From the NCBI RefSeq assembly GCF_000522505.1, contig NZ_AZMV01000007.1:806001-870000 (forward strand): 64,000 nt of DNA, read 5' to 3'. The translations under genes were made by a program, and so were the position numbers. The DNA is from Bifidobacterium moukalabense DSM 27321 (GTDB taxonomy: Bacteria; Actinomycetota; Actinomycetes; Actinomycetales; Bifidobacteriaceae). Below are positions 35,941-47,786 of the stretch, piece after piece (position 1 is the first letter of the stretch; each line of letters opens with the position of its first letter). Below the pieces are notes generated by a model. It saw only the letters and a program-made list of their open reading frames with translations, had not been told where the DNA came from and ran no database searches.

Positions 35941-36253
35941 TATACTGATACATGAAGGCCGGAGTTGTGGATCGGTCGAGAATTCGTCAGGTCGCAACGA
36001 AGCGTCCACGGCCGCGAGGTTCATGCGCAACGCCTTCAAGATAATTGAACAATAACTGAAAAATAATTGAATATAGCGATTCAAGATGGCGGCAAGGGGT
36101 AGTACGGCGCGGAAGCCGGGCCGCGGCAAACAGACAGCAGACATAGTATTTGGGTTATTAGGACGCGCAAGGTGGCGCGTGAGAACTGAGTAAGGGAACC
36201 TCCTTCCCCGAGTGAATGGCCCCGGTGGCCGGTAGGCACCGGGGCCATTCTTT
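35941..36253 (+). ncRNA. Candidate structured noncoding RNA upstream of rpsL
   Basis: A -10-like TATACT (35941-35946) is followed by about 300 bases without a credible ORF, which end in a very strong terminator (36214-36253). The interval is rich in stems: CATGAA (35951-35956) with TTCATG (about 36020-36025), enclosing GGCC and GTGGA/TCCAC pairings; ACGCGC (36163-36168) with GCGCGT (36175-36180). A plus-strand terminator here needs a transcript to end, and no coding gene supplies one. Hallmarks of tmRNA, RNase P RNA and SRP RNA were looked for and not found; 6S-like or Ms1-like RNA remains possible. No -35 is convincing. Confidence 0.45.
36214..36253 (+). terminator. Strong terminator closing the noncoding region
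   Basis: GAATGGCCCCGGTG (36214-36227) pairs perfectly over 14 bases with CACCGGGGCCATTC (36237-36250), then TTT. It lies 25 bases before the rpsL promoter. Confidence 0.85.
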
Positions 36254-36277
36254 GCGCCGTGACACGGCGGAAGGCCA

Positions 36278-36305
36278 TTGTCCGACGTGAGCGTATACTT
36301 ATAAC
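36278..36305 (+). promoter_or_regulatory. Promoter of the rpsL-rpsG-fusA operon
   Basis: TTGTCC (36278-36283) and TATAAC (36300-36305) are spaced by 16 bases; TATACT at 36294-36299 overlaps as an alternative -10. The start would lie near 36312, leaving a leader of about 207 bases before rpsL. The leader carries no gene I can support. Confidence 0.6.
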
Positions 36306-36519
36306 TTGTGTGTGCCAACGGTATGCCTTATGTGACAGGTGTACGGGTTGGGATATCCCGGAACTCGAACGGATCACGCGCAGCAATGCGGCGGTGAGAG
36401 AGGGATGGGCCATCGGGCCGGTGGACTGTGGCTATCTTTACGATTCGGTGTCGTGGGGTGTGTGCGCAGTGCGGCGGTCACACGAAGACAAGAGAAACCA
36501 CTGAATCGGAGAATTCAAG

Positions 36520-36891
36520 TTGCCTACTATTGAACAGCTCGTCCGTAAGGGACGTCAGGCAAAGCCGAAGAAGTCCAAGACTTTGGCACTGAAGGGAAGC
36601 CCGCTGCGCCGCGGCGTGTGCACCCGTGTTTACACCACCACCCCGAAGAAGCCGAACTCGGCACTGCGTAAGGTCGCTCGTGTGCGCCTGAGCTCCGGTG
36701 TGGAAGTCACCGCTTACATCCCGGGCGAAGGCCACAACCTGCAGGAGCACTCCATCGTGCTCGTGCGCGGCGGCCGTGTCAAGGATCTGCCGGGTGTTCG
36801 TTACCACATCGTGCGTGGCGCCCTCGATACCCAGGGCGTTAAGGATCGCAAGCAGGGTCGTTCCCTGTACGGAGCAAAGAAGGCGAAGTAA
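36520..36891 (+). CDS. rpsL: 30S ribosomal protein S12
   Basis: A 123-residue S12 of the decoding site. It starts with TTG at 36520 ([19 protein letters not shown]), with GGAG about 8 bases upstream. [18 protein letters not shown] and [13 protein letters not shown] are intact; both lysines linked to streptomycin resistance (about 43 and 88) are wild type, so the sequence gives no sign of resistance. First of the str genes, 5 bases before rpsG. Confidence 0.98.
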   Translation: MPTIEQLVRKGRQAKPKKSKTLALKGSPLRRGVCTRVYTTTPKKPNSALRKVARVRLSSGVEVTAYIPGEGHNLQEHSIVLVRGGRVKDLPGVRYHIVRGALDTQGVKDRKQGRSLYGAKKAK

Positions 36892-36896
36892 GAGAT

Positions 36897-37367
36897 ATGT
36901 CACGTAAAGGACCTTCCAAGAAGCATCAGCTGCTGCCGGATCCGATTTACGGTTCCACCGTTGTGGCACAGCTCATCAACAAGATTCTGCTCGACGGCAA
37001 GAAGTCGATCGCCGAAGACATCGTCTACTCCGCTCTCGATATGGTCAAGGAGAAGACCGATCAGGAGCCGGTGGCCGTTCTGAAGCGCGCTCTCGACAAC
37101 ATCCGCCCGTCCCTCGAGGTTCGCTCCCGCCGTGTCGGTGGCGCCACCTACCAGGTTCCGGTCGAGGTGAAGCCGGCTCGTGCCAACACCCTGTCCCTGC
37201 GCTGGCTGACGGACTTCTCCCGCGCTCGTCGCGAGAAGACCATGGCCGAGCGTCTGGCCAACGAAATCCTCGATGCCTCCAACGGTCTCGGTGCTTCTGT
37301 CAAGCGCCGCGAGGATACTCATAAGATGGCGGAAGCCAACAAGGCATTCGCTCATTACCGCTGGTAA
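36897..37367 (+). CDS. rpsG: 30S ribosomal protein S7
   Basis: A 156-residue S7, the nucleating protein of the 30S head. [19 protein letters not shown] at the start, [17 protein letters not shown] and AHYRW at the end are typical. It follows rpsL closely and precedes fusA by 31 bases, the standard str order. In other bacteria S7 represses this operon by binding its message; no such site could be confirmed here. Confidence 0.98.
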   Translation: MSRKGPSKKHQLLPDPIYGSTVVAQLINKILLDGKKSIAEDIVYSALDMVKEKTDQEPVAVLKRALDNIRPSLEVRSRRVGGATYQVPVEVKPARANTLSLRWLTDFSRARREKTMAERLANEILDASNGLGASVKRREDTHKMAEANKAFAHYRW

Positions 37368-37398
37368 TTAGTCGAGTAACGAGAGTTAAGGAATACTC

Positions 37399-39528
37399 AT
37401 GGCACTAGACGTGCTTACTGATCTCAACCAGATCCGTAACATCGGCATCATGGCTCACATTGATGCCGGTAAGACCACCACCACCGAGCGTATCCTGTAC
37501 TACACCGGCAAGAACTACAAGATCGGCGAGACCCATGATGGCGCCTCGACGATGGACTTCATGGCTCAGGAGCAGGAGCGCGGCATCACCATCCAGTCCG
37601 CCGCCACCACCTGCTTCTGGAACCGTCAGACCCATGACGAGAAGCAGAAGTTCCAGATCAACATCATCGATACCCCGGGCCACGTGGACTTCACGGCCGA
37701 GGTGGAGCGCTCCCTGCGAGTGCTTGATGGCGCCGTCGCCGTGTTCGATGGCAAGGAAGGTGTGGAGCCGCAGTCCGAGACCGTGTGGCGTCAGGCCGAC
37801 AAGTACGGTGTTCCGCGTATCTGCTTCATCAACAAGATGGATAAGCTCGGCGCCGATTTCTACTACTCCGTCGACACCATTAAGACCAAGCTGGGCGCGA
37901 CCCCGCTCGTCGTTCAGCTGCCGATCGGCGCTGAGAACGACTTCGCCGGCGTCGTCGACCTGATTCGCATGAAGGCCTACGTCTGGAACGACGTCAAGGA
38001 TGATATGGGTGCCCACTACGACACCACCGACATCCCGGCCGATCTGCAGGACAAGGCTGAGCAGTATCATGCAGAGTTGCTCGACCAGGTCGCCGAGTCC
38101 GATGAGGAGCTGCTCGAGAAGTACCTCGAGTCCGGCGAACTGACCGAGGAAGAGATTCGTGCAGGCATCCGTAAGCTCACCATCAACCGTGAGGCCTACC
38201 CGGTGCTGTGCGGCTCCGCCTTCAAGGACAAGGGTGTTCAGCCGATGCTGGATGCCGTCGTCGACTACCTGCCGAGCCCGGAGGACGTGCCGTCCATCGT
38301 CGGCTTCGACCCGAAGGACGAGTCCCACGAGATCGATCGTCACCCGACGACCGATGACCCGTTCGCCGCTCTGGTCTTCAAGATCTCCACCCACCCGTTC
38401 TACGGCAAGCTCGTCTTCGTGCGTGTGTACTCCGGTGCCGTCAAGCCGGGCGATACCGTGCTTGACTCCACCAAGGAGAAGAAGGAACGTGTCGGCAAGA
38501 TCTTCCAGATGCACGCCGACAAGGAGAACCCGGTGGATGCCGCCGAAGCCGGCAACATCTACACCTTCGTGGGCCTGAAGAACGTCACCACCGGTGATAC
38601 CCTGTGCGACGAGAAGGCTCCGATCTCCCTCGAGTCCATGACCTTCCCCGATCCGGTGATCGAGGTGGCCGTGGAGCCGAAGACCAAGGCCGACCAGGAG
38701 AAGATGAGCATCGCTCTGGCGAAGCTGTCCGACGAAGACCCGACCTTCCAGGTGAAGACCGACGAAGAGTCCGGCCAGACCCTGATCTCCGGCATGGGCG
38801 AGCTGCAGCTCGACATCATCGTCGACCGTATGCGTCGTGAATTCAAGGTGGAATGCAACGTCGGCAATCCGCAGGTTGCATACCGCGAGACGATTCGCAA
38901 GGCCGTCATGAACCAGGAATACACGCACAAGAAGCAGACCGGTGGTTCCGGCCAGTTCGCAAAGGTCCTGATGAACTTCGAGCCGCTCAACACCGAGGAA
39001 GGCGAAACCTACGAGTTCGTCAACGAGGTTACCGGCGGCCACATCACCAAGGAATTCATTCCTTCCATCGATGCTGGCGTGCAGGAAGCCATGGAATCCG
39101 GCATTCTCGCCGGCTTCCCGGTGGTTGGCGTCAAGGCGACCGTCACCGACGGCCAGGTCCACGACGTCGATTCCTCCGAGATGGCCTTCAAGATCGCGGG
39201 CTCCATGTGCTTCAAGGAAGCCGCCCCGAAGGCCAAGCCGGTCATCCTCGAGCCGATCATGGCCGTGGAAGTGCGTACCCCGGAAGAGTACATGGGCGAT
39301 GTGATGGGCGATCTGAACGCCCGTCGTGGTTCCATCCAGTCCATGACCGACTCCACCGGTGTCAAGGTCATCGATGCCAAGGTTCCGCTGTCCGAAATGT
39401 TCGGCTACATCGGTGACCTGCGTTCCAAGACCCAGGGCCGTGCAATGTTCACCATGCAGATGGACTCCTATGCAGAGGTTCCGAAGAACGTCTCCGAGGA
39501 GATCATCAAGGCCCAGCGCGGCGAGTGA
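37399..39528 (+). CDS. fusA: Elongation factor G
   Basis: A 709-residue translocase GTPase. G1 is [14 protein letters not shown]3 is [21 protein letters not shown] and G4 is [10 protein letters not shown]; domains II-V follow to [15 protein letters not shown]. Length is typical. It follows rpsG with a GTTAAGGA site and is separated from tuf by a 172-base gap containing a hairpin and possible promoter. Confidence 0.98.
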   Translation: MALDVLTDLNQIRNIGIMAHIDAGKTTTTERILYYTGKNYKIGETHDGASTMDFMAQEQERGITIQSAATTCFWNRQTHDEKQKFQINIIDTPGHVDFTAEVERSLRVLDGAVAVFDGKEGVEPQSETVWRQADKYGVPRICFINKMDKLGADFYYSVDTIKTKLGATPLVVQLPIGAENDFAGVVDLIRMKAYVWNDVKDDMGAHYDTTDIPADLQDKAEQYHAELLDQVAESDEELLEKYLESGELTEEEIRAGIRKLTINREAYPVLCGSAFKDKGVQPMLDAVVDYLPSPEDVPSIVGFDPKDESHEIDRHPTTDDPFAALVFKISTHPFYGKLVFVRVYSGAVKPGDTVLDSTKEKKERVGKIFQMHADKENPVDAAEAGNIYTFVGLKNVTTGDTLCDEKAPISLESMTFPDPVIEVAVEPKTKADQEKMSIALAKLSDEDPTFQVKTDEESGQTLISGMGELQLDIIVDRMRREFKVECNVGNPQVAYRETIRKAVMNQEYTHKKQTGGSGQFAKVLMNFEPLNTEEGETYEFVNEVTGGHITKEFIPSIDAGVQEAMESGILAGFPVVGVKATVTDGQVHDVDSSEMAFKIAGSMCFKEAAPKAKPVILEPIMAVEVRTPEEYMGDVMGDLNARRGSIQSMTDSTGVKVIDAKVPLSEMFGYIGDLRSKTQGRAMFTMQMDSYAEVPKNVSEEIIKAQRGE

Positions 39529-39558
39529 CACGCGCCGCCGCCTCATTGGAAGCTGTCT

Positions 39559-39592
39559 CCAGTCAGCGTTAGTATTTTGTAGCGCTGACTGG
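39559..39592 (+). promoter_or_regulatory. Hairpin in the fusA-tuf gap
   Basis: CCAGTCAGCG (39559-39568) pairs perfectly with CGCTGACTGG (39583-39592). A second possible stem, CTGGGTT (39589-39595) with AACCCAG (39624-39630), overlaps its 3' arm, so only one can form. No U run follows. It could be a partial terminator or an alternative-fold leader. Confidence 0.5.
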
Positions 39593-39607
39593 GTTCGGGC
39601 TCCAAAG

Positions 39608-39636
39608 TGGCACAAACCCGTCAAACCCAGTAAAAT
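39608..39636 (+). promoter_or_regulatory. Possible tuf promoter
   Basis: TGGCAC (39608-39613) and TAAAAT (39631-39636) are spaced by 17 bases, 65 bases before the tuf start. The -35 is a weak match. Confidence 0.35.
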
Positions 39637-39700
39637 GTAGCGAGTGCCTTGAACCGAGTTCAAGGCTGTTTACTACGAGACGTCCAGGAGGACAAAACAC

Positions 39701-40900
<1,200 letters not shown>

Positions 40901-40942
40901 TTTCACCCGATATCACAAGGCACGCTTGAACTAGCGTTCTAA

Positions 40943-40982
40943 GGAAAAACCTCCCAGGATTCATGTCTTGGGAGGTTTTTCC
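40943..40982. terminator. Bidirectional terminator after tuf
   Basis: GGAAAAACCTCCCA (40943-40956) pairs perfectly with TGGGAGGTTTTTCC (40969-40982), with an A run on the left and a T run on the right of the GC core. A strong canonical terminator. Confidence 0.92.
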
Positions 40983-41083
40983 GTATATATGGAAGGCGAG
41001 CAATCAAAGTATGCACGCCGTGGCATAATGGGCAAGGCTATTTTTAAGCTTTCCCTGTTAGTCGAAGAAATAGGTGAGTTAAT

Positions 41084-41647
41084 TTGGCACAGACTACCAA
41101 TGACATCAAGAACGGTTCCGTCCTGAACCTCGACGGCCAGCTGTGGTCCGTCATCAAGTTCCAGCACGTCAAGCCGGGCAAGGGCCCCGCCTTCGTGCGC
41201 ACCACCATCAAGAACGTGCTTTCCGGCAAGATCGTCGACAAGACCTTCAACGCCGGCATGAAGATGGAATTCGAAACCGTTGACAACCGTAACCTCCAGT
41301 ACTCCTATGAGGACGGCGACAACTTCGTGTTCATGGATATGACCACCTACGATCAGATCTACATCCCGAAGACCCTGGTCGGCGATCAGGCCAAGTACCT
41401 GCTCGAGGGCACTGACTGCGTCGTCTCCTTCCATGATGGCACCCCTCTGTCCGTGGAGCTGCCGGCTTCCGTGATCCTGACCGTGACCCACACCGAGCCG
41501 GGTCTGCAGGGCAACCGCTCCAACGCGGGCACCAAGCCGGCCACCGTCGAGACCGGTGCCGAGATTCAGGTGCCGCTGTTCATCGGCGAAGGCGAGAAGG
41601 TCAAGGTGAACACCACCGACGGTTCCTACCTCGGCCGCGAGAACTGA
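41084..41647 (+). CDS. efp: Elongation factor P
   Basis: A 187-residue three-domain factor that relieves stalls at polyproline codons. It starts with TTG ([20 protein letters not shown]) after AGGTGAG. The tip loop is [10 protein letters not shown], the form described for Actinobacteria whose lysine is thought to act unmodified; no epmA/epmB-like gene is nearby. The C-terminal signature [20 protein letters not shown] is complete. Possible extended -10 TGGCATAAT lies near 41021-41029. Followed after 25 bases by nusB. Confidence 0.96.
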   Translation: MAQTTNDIKNGSVLNLDGQLWSVIKFQHVKPGKGPAFVRTTIKNVLSGKIVDKTFNAGMKMEFETVDNRNLQYSYEDGDNFVFMDMTTYDQIYIPKTLVGDQAKYLLEGTDCVVSFHDGTPLSVELPASVILTVTHTEPGLQGNRSNAGTKPATVETGAEIQVPLFIGEGEKVKVNTTDGSYLGREN

Positions 41648-41672
41648 GAGTAGAAGGGCGAAAGAAGCTTCC

Positions 41673-42116
41673 ATGGCACGTTCCACCGCTCGCAAAAGGG
41701 CTCTGAATACGTTGTATGAAGCGGATGAGAAGGGACAGGACATCCTGTCCCTTCTTGCTGAGCGCATCGAGCAGCCCGGCGCTCAGACACCGCTGCCTGA
41801 TTACGCCATCGAAATCGTTCGTGGCGTTGCAGAGAATCTTCACCAGATCGATTCCGTACTTGACGCGCATTCCACGGGTTGGAAGGTCAAGCGCATGGGC
41901 GTTGTCGACCGTAACATTCTGCGTATCGCCGTTTGGGAGATCATGTTCAATGATGATGTACCCAACATGGTGGCGATCGATGAGGCCCTAGGCCTTGCCA
42001 AGACGTTGTGCGATGACGATTCCCCGGCATTCATCCATGGCCTGCTCAGCGCGGTGAGCGCCGACGCGGGTGACGTTCAGATGGATGACCACCCGACCGA
42101 AAATTCAGTTCAATAG
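41673..42116 (+). CDS. nusB: Transcription antitermination factor NusB
   Basis: A 147-residue all-helical RNA-binding protein that acts with S10 in rRNA antitermination. The typical ARSTARKRALNTLYEADEKGQD start and RNILRIAVWEIMFNDDVPNMVAIDEALGLAKTLCDDDSPAFIHGLL core are present. The efp-nusB pairing is common in Actinobacteria and others. The carA gene follows after 88 bases. Confidence 0.95.
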   Translation: MARSTARKRALNTLYEADEKGQDILSLLAERIEQPGAQTPLPDYAIEIVRGVAENLHQIDSVLDAHSTGWKVKRMGVVDRNILRIAVWEIMFNDDVPNMVAIDEALGLAKTLCDDDSPAFIHGLLSAVSADAGDVQMDDHPTENSVQ

Positions 42117-42204
42117 AAGCTGAAAGGCAAGCGATTCGGCCGGGTCGCGAGTCCTAACCGGCCGCTATCCTTGGTACGAATACCTTGACTATAAGGGGGT
42201 TTTG

Positions 42205-43422
42205 GTGAACCAGTATGATTCCGAAGCCGTGACTTTTGCCCCTCAGGATGCCGTTCTCGTTCTCGAAGACGGACAAGTGTACGTGGGTGAACCTTACGGC
42301 GCGATCGGTACGACCAGCGGGGAGATCGTTTTCGCGACCGGCATGACCGGCTATCAGGAAACGCTTACGGACCCCAGCTACGATCGTCAGATCGTGGTAC
42401 AGACGTTCCCGCATATCGGGGACACGGGAATCAACGAGGAGGATCCGGAATCCTCCAGAATCTGGGTCGCCGGATATGTCGTGCGTGACCCCAGCCCGAA
42501 CGTGAGCAACTGGCGTGCCACGGGCAGCCTTGACGATGATCTGGAATCGAACCGCATCGTCGGCATCAGTCATATCGACACCCGCAAGTTGGTGCGTCAC
42601 CTGCGTTCCGCAGGCGTAATGCGCGCCGCCATCTTCTCCGGCGATGCCCTGCTTGACGAGTCCGGCAAGCTGCGCACCGTCGAATCCATGCTTGACGAGG
42701 TCAAGGCCATCCCGCAGATGAAAGGCATGAGCCTCTACGACGAGGTCAGCACCGGCAAGGCCTACACCATCGAGCCGTGCGGCGGGTTCGAAGGCAAGGA
42801 ACCGCTGTTCACCGTCGCCGCGGTCGATCTCGGCATCAAGGCCATGACGCCTCACCGTATGGCCGAGCGTGGCTGCCGCGTACATGTGGTGCCGTCCACC
42901 ATCACCTTCGATGAGCTTGAGGCCCTGAATCCCGATGGCGTGTTCTTCTCCAACGGCCCTGGCGATCCCGAGCAGGCCGATCCGGAAGTGAACCTGCTGC
43001 GCCAGGTGCTTGATGCGGGATATCCGTTCTTCGGCATCTGTTTCGGCAACCAGTTGCTCGGCCGCGCACTTGGCTTCGGCACCTATAAGCTCAAATTCGG
43101 CCATCGTGGCATTAATCAGCCGGTCAAGGACATGACCACCGGCAAGATCGAAATCACCGCGCACAACCACGGTTTCGCCGTGGACGCCCCCATCGGCGAG
43201 ACTGTGGAAGCCCCGTTTGAGAACGGCAAATACGGCAAGGTGTTCGTCAGCCATATCGATCTGAACGACAATGTGGTCGAGGGCCTGCAATGCGTCGATA
43301 TCCCGGCATTCTCCGTGCAATACCATCCGGAGGCCGCAGCCGGTCCGCACGATGCCGCATACCTGTTCGACCGTTTTGTGGATCTCATGCGTTCCGCCAA
43401 GGAGGGAAACCGCAATGCCTAA
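42205..43422 (+). CDS. carA: Carbamoyl-phosphate synthase small subunit
   Basis: A 405-residue glutaminase subunit that feeds ammonia to CarB for arginine and pyrimidine synthesis. The catalytic cysteine is in [17 protein letters not shown] and the histidine pair in [20 protein letters not shown] is conserved. GTG 42205 lies 5 bases after GGGGG; TTG 42202 is the alternative. Overlaps carB by 8 bases. Confidence 0.95.
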   Translation: MNQYDSEAVTFAPQDAVLVLEDGQVYVGEPYGAIGTTSGEIVFATGMTGYQETLTDPSYDRQIVVQTFPHIGDTGINEEDPESSRIWVAGYVVRDPSPNVSNWRATGSLDDDLESNRIVGISHIDTRKLVRHLRSAGVMRAAIFSGDALLDESGKLRTVESMLDEVKAIPQMKGMSLYDEVSTGKAYTIEPCGGFEGKEPLFTVAAVDLGIKAMTPHRMAERGCRVHVVPSTITFDELEALNPDGVFFSNGPGDPEQADPEVNLLRQVLDAGYPFFGICFGNQLLGRALGFGTYKLKFGHRGINQPVKDMTTGKIEITAHNHGFAVDAPIGETVEAPFENGKYGKVFVSHIDLNDNVVEGLQCVDIPAFSVQYHPEAAAGPHDAAYLFDRFVDLMRSAKEGNRNA

Positions 43423-46400
43423 GCGCACAGACATCAAGTCCGTGATGGTCATCGGCTCCGGCCCGATTGTGATCGGCCAGGCCGCGGAATTCGATTATTC
43501 GGGTACCCAGGCCTGCCGAGTGCTTCGTGAAGAAGGCATTCGCGTCATCCTGGTCAATTCGAATCCGGCCACCATCATGACCGATCCGGAAATGGCCGAT
43601 GCCACCTACATCGAACCGATCGCCACCCCGATCCTTGAACAGATCATCGCCAAAGAACGCCCGGACGCACTGCTACCGACCCTTGGCGGCCAGACCGCCT
43701 TGAACGCCGCCATGGCTCTCGGCGAAGCCGGCGTGCTGAAGAAATACGGCGTCGAGCTGATCGGCGCGTCCCTCGAAGCCATCGACCGCGGTGAGGATCG
43801 TGAGCTGTTCAAGAAGGTCGTGGAAGAGGCCGGCGCCGAATCCGCACGTTCCGACATCGCACACTCCATCGAGGAAGTCGATAGGATCGCCGAGAAGTTT
43901 GGCTATCCGCTGGTCGTCCGCCCGAGCTTCACCATGGGCGGTCTCGGCTCCGGCATCGCGCATGACGAGGAGGAGCTGCACCGCATCGCCGGTGCCGGCA
44001 TCCATTATTCGCCGACCGACGAGGTCCTGATCGAAGAAGGCATCGAGGGTTGGAAGGAATACGAGCTCGAGCTGATGCGCGACAAGAAGGACAATGTCGT
44101 GGTCGTCTGCCCGATCGAGAACGTTGATCCGGTCGGCGTGCATACCGGCGATTCCATCACCGTGGCACCGGTCTTCACCCTGACCGACCGCGAATACCAG
44201 AAGCTTCGCGACATCGGCATCGCCATCATCCGTGGCGTGGGAGTCGACACCGGTGGCTGCAACATCCAGTTCGCCATCCATCCCGATACCGGTCGCATCA
44301 TCGTGATCGAAATGAACCCACGCGTGTCCCGTTCATCCGCGCTGGCCTCCAAGGCCACCGGTTTCCCGATCGCCAAGATCGCGACCAAGCTGGCTCTCGG
44401 CTACACGCTCGACGAAATTCAGAACGACATCACACAGTCCACCCCGGCCAGCTTCGAGCCGACCATCGATTACGTGGTCACCAAGGTGCCGCGTTTCGCT
44501 TTCGAGAAGTTCCCGGGCGCCGACCCGACCCTGACCACCTCCATGAAGTCCGTTGGCGAGGCCATGGCCCTGGCCGGCAACTTCCAGGAATCCCTCGGCA
44601 AGGCCATGCGTTCCATCGACAAGCGTCACATGGGCTTCAACTGGGATGGCGAAACGCCTTCGGCCGAGGAGGTCGAGCAGCTGCTTGAGGCCATCAAGGT
44701 GCCGACCGAACATCGCTATCTGCAGATCCAACGCGCTCTGTGGGGTGGTGCCACCGAAGAGCAGATCTTCGCGGCCACCAAGATCGACCCGTGGTTCATC
44801 CGTCAGTTCGAACTCATCAACGAGACCGCACTGGAGATCAAGAACGCCGAGAAGCTCACCAGAAGGCTTCTTAAGAAGGCCAAGCTCGCAGGTCTGTCCG
44901 ATCTGCAGATCGCCCATCTGCGCCGCCTTGGCGATGAGGGCGAGAACACCATCCGTGAACTGCGCTGGACTTACGATCTGCGTCCGGTGTTCAAGACCGT
45001 CGACACCTGCGCCGCCGAATTCGATGCGGTCACGCCATACTACTATTCCTGCTATGCCGACGAGACCGAGCTGCGCCCGCGCGATCGCGAGGCCGTGATC
45101 ATCCTCGGCTCAGGTCCGAACCGCATCGGACAAGGCATCGAGTTCGACTACACCTGCGTGCACGCCGTGCAGGAACTGGGCAAGGACTATGACACCATCA
45201 TGGTCAACTGCAACCCGGAAACCGTGTCGACCGACTATGACATGTCCGACCGCCTGTACTTCGAGCCGCTCACCTTCGAAGACGTGCTCGAGATCTATGA
45301 GGCCGAAAAGAAGATGGGCCCGGTCAAGGGCGTCATCGTACAGCTCGGCGGCCAGACCCCGTTGTCGCTTGCCGCACGTCTCAAGGCCGCCGGTGTGCCG
45401 ATCCTTGGCACTACGCCGGAATCCATCGATCTGGCCGAGAATCGCGAGCTGTTCGGTGAGGTGCTCAAGAAGGCCGATATGAACGCGCCGCGCTACGGCA
45501 CCGCACTGAGCTTGGAAGAGGCCCGCGAGGCCGCACATGGCATTGGATATCCGGTGCTGGTGCGTCCGAGCTACGTGCTTGGCGGCCGCGGTATGGAGAT
45601 CGTCTATGACGATGCCCAGCTGCGTAAGTACGTCGATCGTGCGTTGAGGCAAGCCCGGGCCGATACCGTGGTCTCCGGCCGTCTGCCTTCGCCGTTGCTC
45701 ATCGACAAGTTCCTGCAGGATGCCGTGGAGATTGACGTCGACGCGCTGTTTGACGGCGAGGAGCTCTACATCGGCGGCATCATGGAGCATGTCGAGGAGG
45801 CCGGTGTGCATTCCGGCGACGCCGCCTGCACCTTGCCTCCAAGCACGCTGTCCGACGACCAGATCCGCCGCCTGCGTGAAGGCACCTATGCCATCGCCAA
45901 GGGCTGCGGCGTACAAGGTCTGATCAACGTGCAGTATGCCTTCATGGCCAACACGCTGTACGTGATTGAAGCCAATCCGCGTGCCTCCCGTACCGTGCCG
46001 TTCGCCTCCAAGGCCACCGGAGTGGCATTGGCCAAGGCCGCCGCCCGCATCATGGCCGGGGAAACCATCCAGCAGCAGCGCGATAACGGCCTGCTTCTGC
46101 CCCATGGTGACGGTGGCGATATCCGCCGCGGCCAGCAGGTGGCCATCAAGGAGTCCGTGCTGCCGTTCAAGCGTTTCCGTACACCGCTCGGCAAAACCGT
46201 CGATGTACTGCTCGGACCGGAGATGCGCTCCACCGGTGAGGTCATGGGCTTCGACCGTGACTTCCCGCACGCCTTCGCCAAGAGCCAGCTCGCTGCCTAC
46301 GATGGAGGCCTGCCGACCAGCGGCAACGTGTTCATCTCCGTGAACGACACCGACAAACGTCAGCTGCCGCTGTTCGCCGCGCGTCTGGTGGAACTTGGAT

Positions 46401-46795
46401 TCAACATCTGGGCCACCGAGGGCACCGCTTCCGTGCTGCGCCGTTATGGCATCGACTCCAAGATCGTCGACAAGATCAGCGTGCGCATGGACTCCGATCC
46501 GGAGGATCCTGTCACCACCTATCACGCTGAAGGCAGCGTCGGCAAAAACGTGGTTCAGTTGATTGAGGAAGGGCAGATCGACCTTATCCTCAACACGCCG
46601 AATTCCCGCGGCTCACGTTCCGACGGCTATGCCATCCGTTCGGCCGCGATTGCAGCCGATCTGCCCCAGTTCACCACCATGACGGAATTCTCCGCCGTGT
46701 TGATGGCGATCGAGGCCGTGAAGAATAATGATTATCAGATCATGAGCATTCAGGATCATTCCAAACAGCTGTTCGAACTGGAAAGCCGTGAGTAA
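43415..46795 (+). CDS. carB: Carbamoyl-phosphate synthase large subunit
   Basis: A 1126-residue enzyme with two ATP-grasp halves, an oligomerisation region and a C-terminal MGS-type allosteric domain. The start [31 protein letters not shown] is preceded by AAGGAGGG and overlaps carA; the second half opens with [40 protein letters not shown] and [19 protein letters not shown] mark the two ATP sites. It is about 50 residues longer than the E. coli enzyme. Its TAA overlaps the next ATG. Confidence 0.96.
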   Translation: MPKRTDIKSVMVIGSGPIVIGQAAEFDYSGTQACRVLREEGIRVILVNSNPATIMTDPEMADATYIEPIATPILEQIIAKERPDALLPTLGGQTALNAAMALGEAGVLKKYGVELIGASLEAIDRGEDRELFKKVVEEAGAESARSDIAHSIEEVDRIAEKFGYPLVVRPSFTMGGLGSGIAHDEEELHRIAGAGIHYSPTDEVLIEEGIEGWKEYELELMRDKKDNVVVVCPIENVDPVGVHTGDSITVAPVFTLTDREYQKLRDIGIAIIRGVGVDTGGCNIQFAIHPDTGRIIVIEMNPRVSRSSALASKATGFPIAKIATKLALGYTLDEIQNDITQSTPASFEPTIDYVVTKVPRFAFEKFPGADPTLTTSMKSVGEAMALAGNFQESLGKAMRSIDKRHMGFNWDGETPSAEEVEQLLEAIKVPTEHRYLQIQRALWGGATEEQIFAATKIDPWFIRQFELINETALEIKNAEKLTRRLLKKAKLAGLSDLQIAHLRRLGDEGENTIRELRWTYDLRPVFKTVDTCAAEFDAVTPYYYSCYADETELRPRDREAVIILGSGPNRIGQGIEFDYTCVHAVQELGKDYDTIMVNCNPETVSTDYDMSDRLYFEPLTFEDVLEIYEAEKKMGPVKGVIVQLGGQTPLSLAARLKAAGVPILGTTPESIDLAENRELFGEVLKKADMNAPRYGTALSLEEAREAAHGIGYPVLVRPSYVLGGRGMEIVYDDAQLRKYVDRALRQARADTVVSGRLPSPLLIDKFLQDAVEIDVDALFDGEELYIGGIMEHVEEAGVHSGDAACTLPPSTLSDDQIRRLREGTYAIAKGCGVQGLINVQYAFMANTLYVIEANPRASRTVPFASKATGVALAKAAARIMAGETIQQQRDNGLLLPHGDGGDIRRGQQVAIKESVLPFKRFRTPLGKTVDVLLGPEMRSTGEVMGFDRDFPHAFAKSQLAAYDGGLPTSGNVFISVNDTDKRQLPLFAARLVELGFNIWATEGTASVLRRYGIDSKIVDKISVRMDSDPEDPVTTYHAEGSVGKNVVQLIEEGQIDLILNTPNSRGSRSDGYAIRSAAIAADLPQFTTMTEFSAVLMAIEAVKNNDYQIMSIQDHSKQLFELESRE

Positions 46796-47727
46796 TGATG
46801 AGTAGCCTCAGCAGTGAAGAGATACATGCCCAGCGTTCCGATTTCGGTCTGCGGCTGAGCAACTCCATGGCCAAGTATGGCCCGTTGTGCGTGGGCATCG
46901 ACCCACACCGCCAACTCCTCACTGATTGGGGCTACAACGTGGACGCCCTGGGCGCGGAGCTGTACGCCATGCGTATGCTCCAAGCCGCTAACGGCCGTGC
47001 GGCGGCCGTGAAATTCCAATCCTCCATGTTCGAGCGCTACGGGTCCAAAGGCATCGCGGCGCTCGAGCGTGTGCTCTATGCGGCGCGCCAGATGGGTACC
47101 ATCACCATCGTGGACTGCCTGCATGGCGGGTTGCCCACCACCATTTCGGCATTTGCGGACGCCTATTTCAAGCCGGGGGCTCCGTTGCTGGCGGATGCCA
47201 TCACCTTGCTGCCGTACTACGGTGCACGATCACTTGGTGGCGTCATCAATGACGCCCTCAACAACGGGCGAGGCGTATTCATCGCGTCACTGACCTCCAA
47301 CCAAGAGGGAGCCAGCCTGCAGACCGCCATTCGGCAGGCCGGCGAATACAAGGGCAAGACCGTGGCCTTCGGCATCGCCAGCACCGCGCAGAAATTCAAC
47401 AACGGCATCAACGGCATGGGCTCCGTTGGCCTGATCATCGGCGCCACCATCGGCCAGTGGATTAACGACAGCGGTGTGGATCCGTCGAAATTCACCGGTC
47501 CGATCCTGTCTCCGGGCTACGGATGGCAGGGCGCCGAAAAAGGCGATCTCAAAACCGTGTTCAAGGGGACCAAAGGCAATGTGCTGGTCACCGTCTCCCG
47601 CTTCATCGCGGCACACGGTCCCAGCATCTCCGCCCTGACCGAGGCCACTGAATCCGTGGCTCTCGACATTCGACAGGCATTGCTGGAGGCCTCCACGGAA
47701 GGCGAGGAAACCGACGAAGCCGACTAG
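46795..47727 (+). CDS. pyrF: Orotidine 5'-phosphate decarboxylase family protein, likely inactive
   Basis: A 310-residue protein with the long-form OMPDC fold: CVGIDPHRQLL (Asp36), VKFQSSMFERYG (Lys73), LLADAITLLPYYG, FIASLTSNQEGA and the phosphate loop GPILSPGYGWQGA. The third strand, where the family has D-A-K-R-G-D, reads D107-C-L-H-G-G: the catalytic Lys is Leu and the next Asp is Gly, so two of four catalytic residues are gone with the frame intact. It is translationally coupled to carB (TAATG). It may be a regulatory or substrate-binding relative; a true pyrF would be expected elsewhere. The gene symbol is by family, not by shown activity. Confidence 0.8.
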   Translation: MMSSLSSEEIHAQRSDFGLRLSNSMAKYGPLCVGIDPHRQLLTDWGYNVDALGAELYAMRMLQAANGRAAAVKFQSSMFERYGSKGIAALERVLYAARQMGTITIVDCLHGGLPTTISAFADAYFKPGAPLLADAITLLPYYGARSLGGVINDALNNGRGVFIASLTSNQEGASLQTAIRQAGEYKGKTVAFGIASTAQKFNNGINGMGSVGLIIGATIGQWINDSGVDPSKFTGPILSPGYGWQGAEKGDLKTVFKGTKGNVLVTVSRFIAAHGPSISALTEATESVALDIRQALLEASTEGEETDEAD

Positions 47728-47786
47728 GGCTGCCACCAGGCCCGGCTTTGCATACGCAGACGATATCAATCAAGGATCTTGTATTC

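Noticed and set aside
35941-36253. tmRNA, RNase P RNA or SRP RNA
   Set aside because: No tag-peptide frame, no GAGGAAAGTCC-type P4 core and no GGAAGGAAGCAGC-type loop were found.
36259-36504. 81-codon cysteine-containing frame in the rpsL leader
   Set aside because: Its start lies upstream of the proposed rpsL promoter and it lacks a ribosome site and family resemblance; the leader reading is better.
37405-39663. 752-codon open frame opposite fusA
   Set aside because: Long antisense frame caused by strong codon bias of fusA; low-complexity His/Leu/Gly/Val composition and no motifs.
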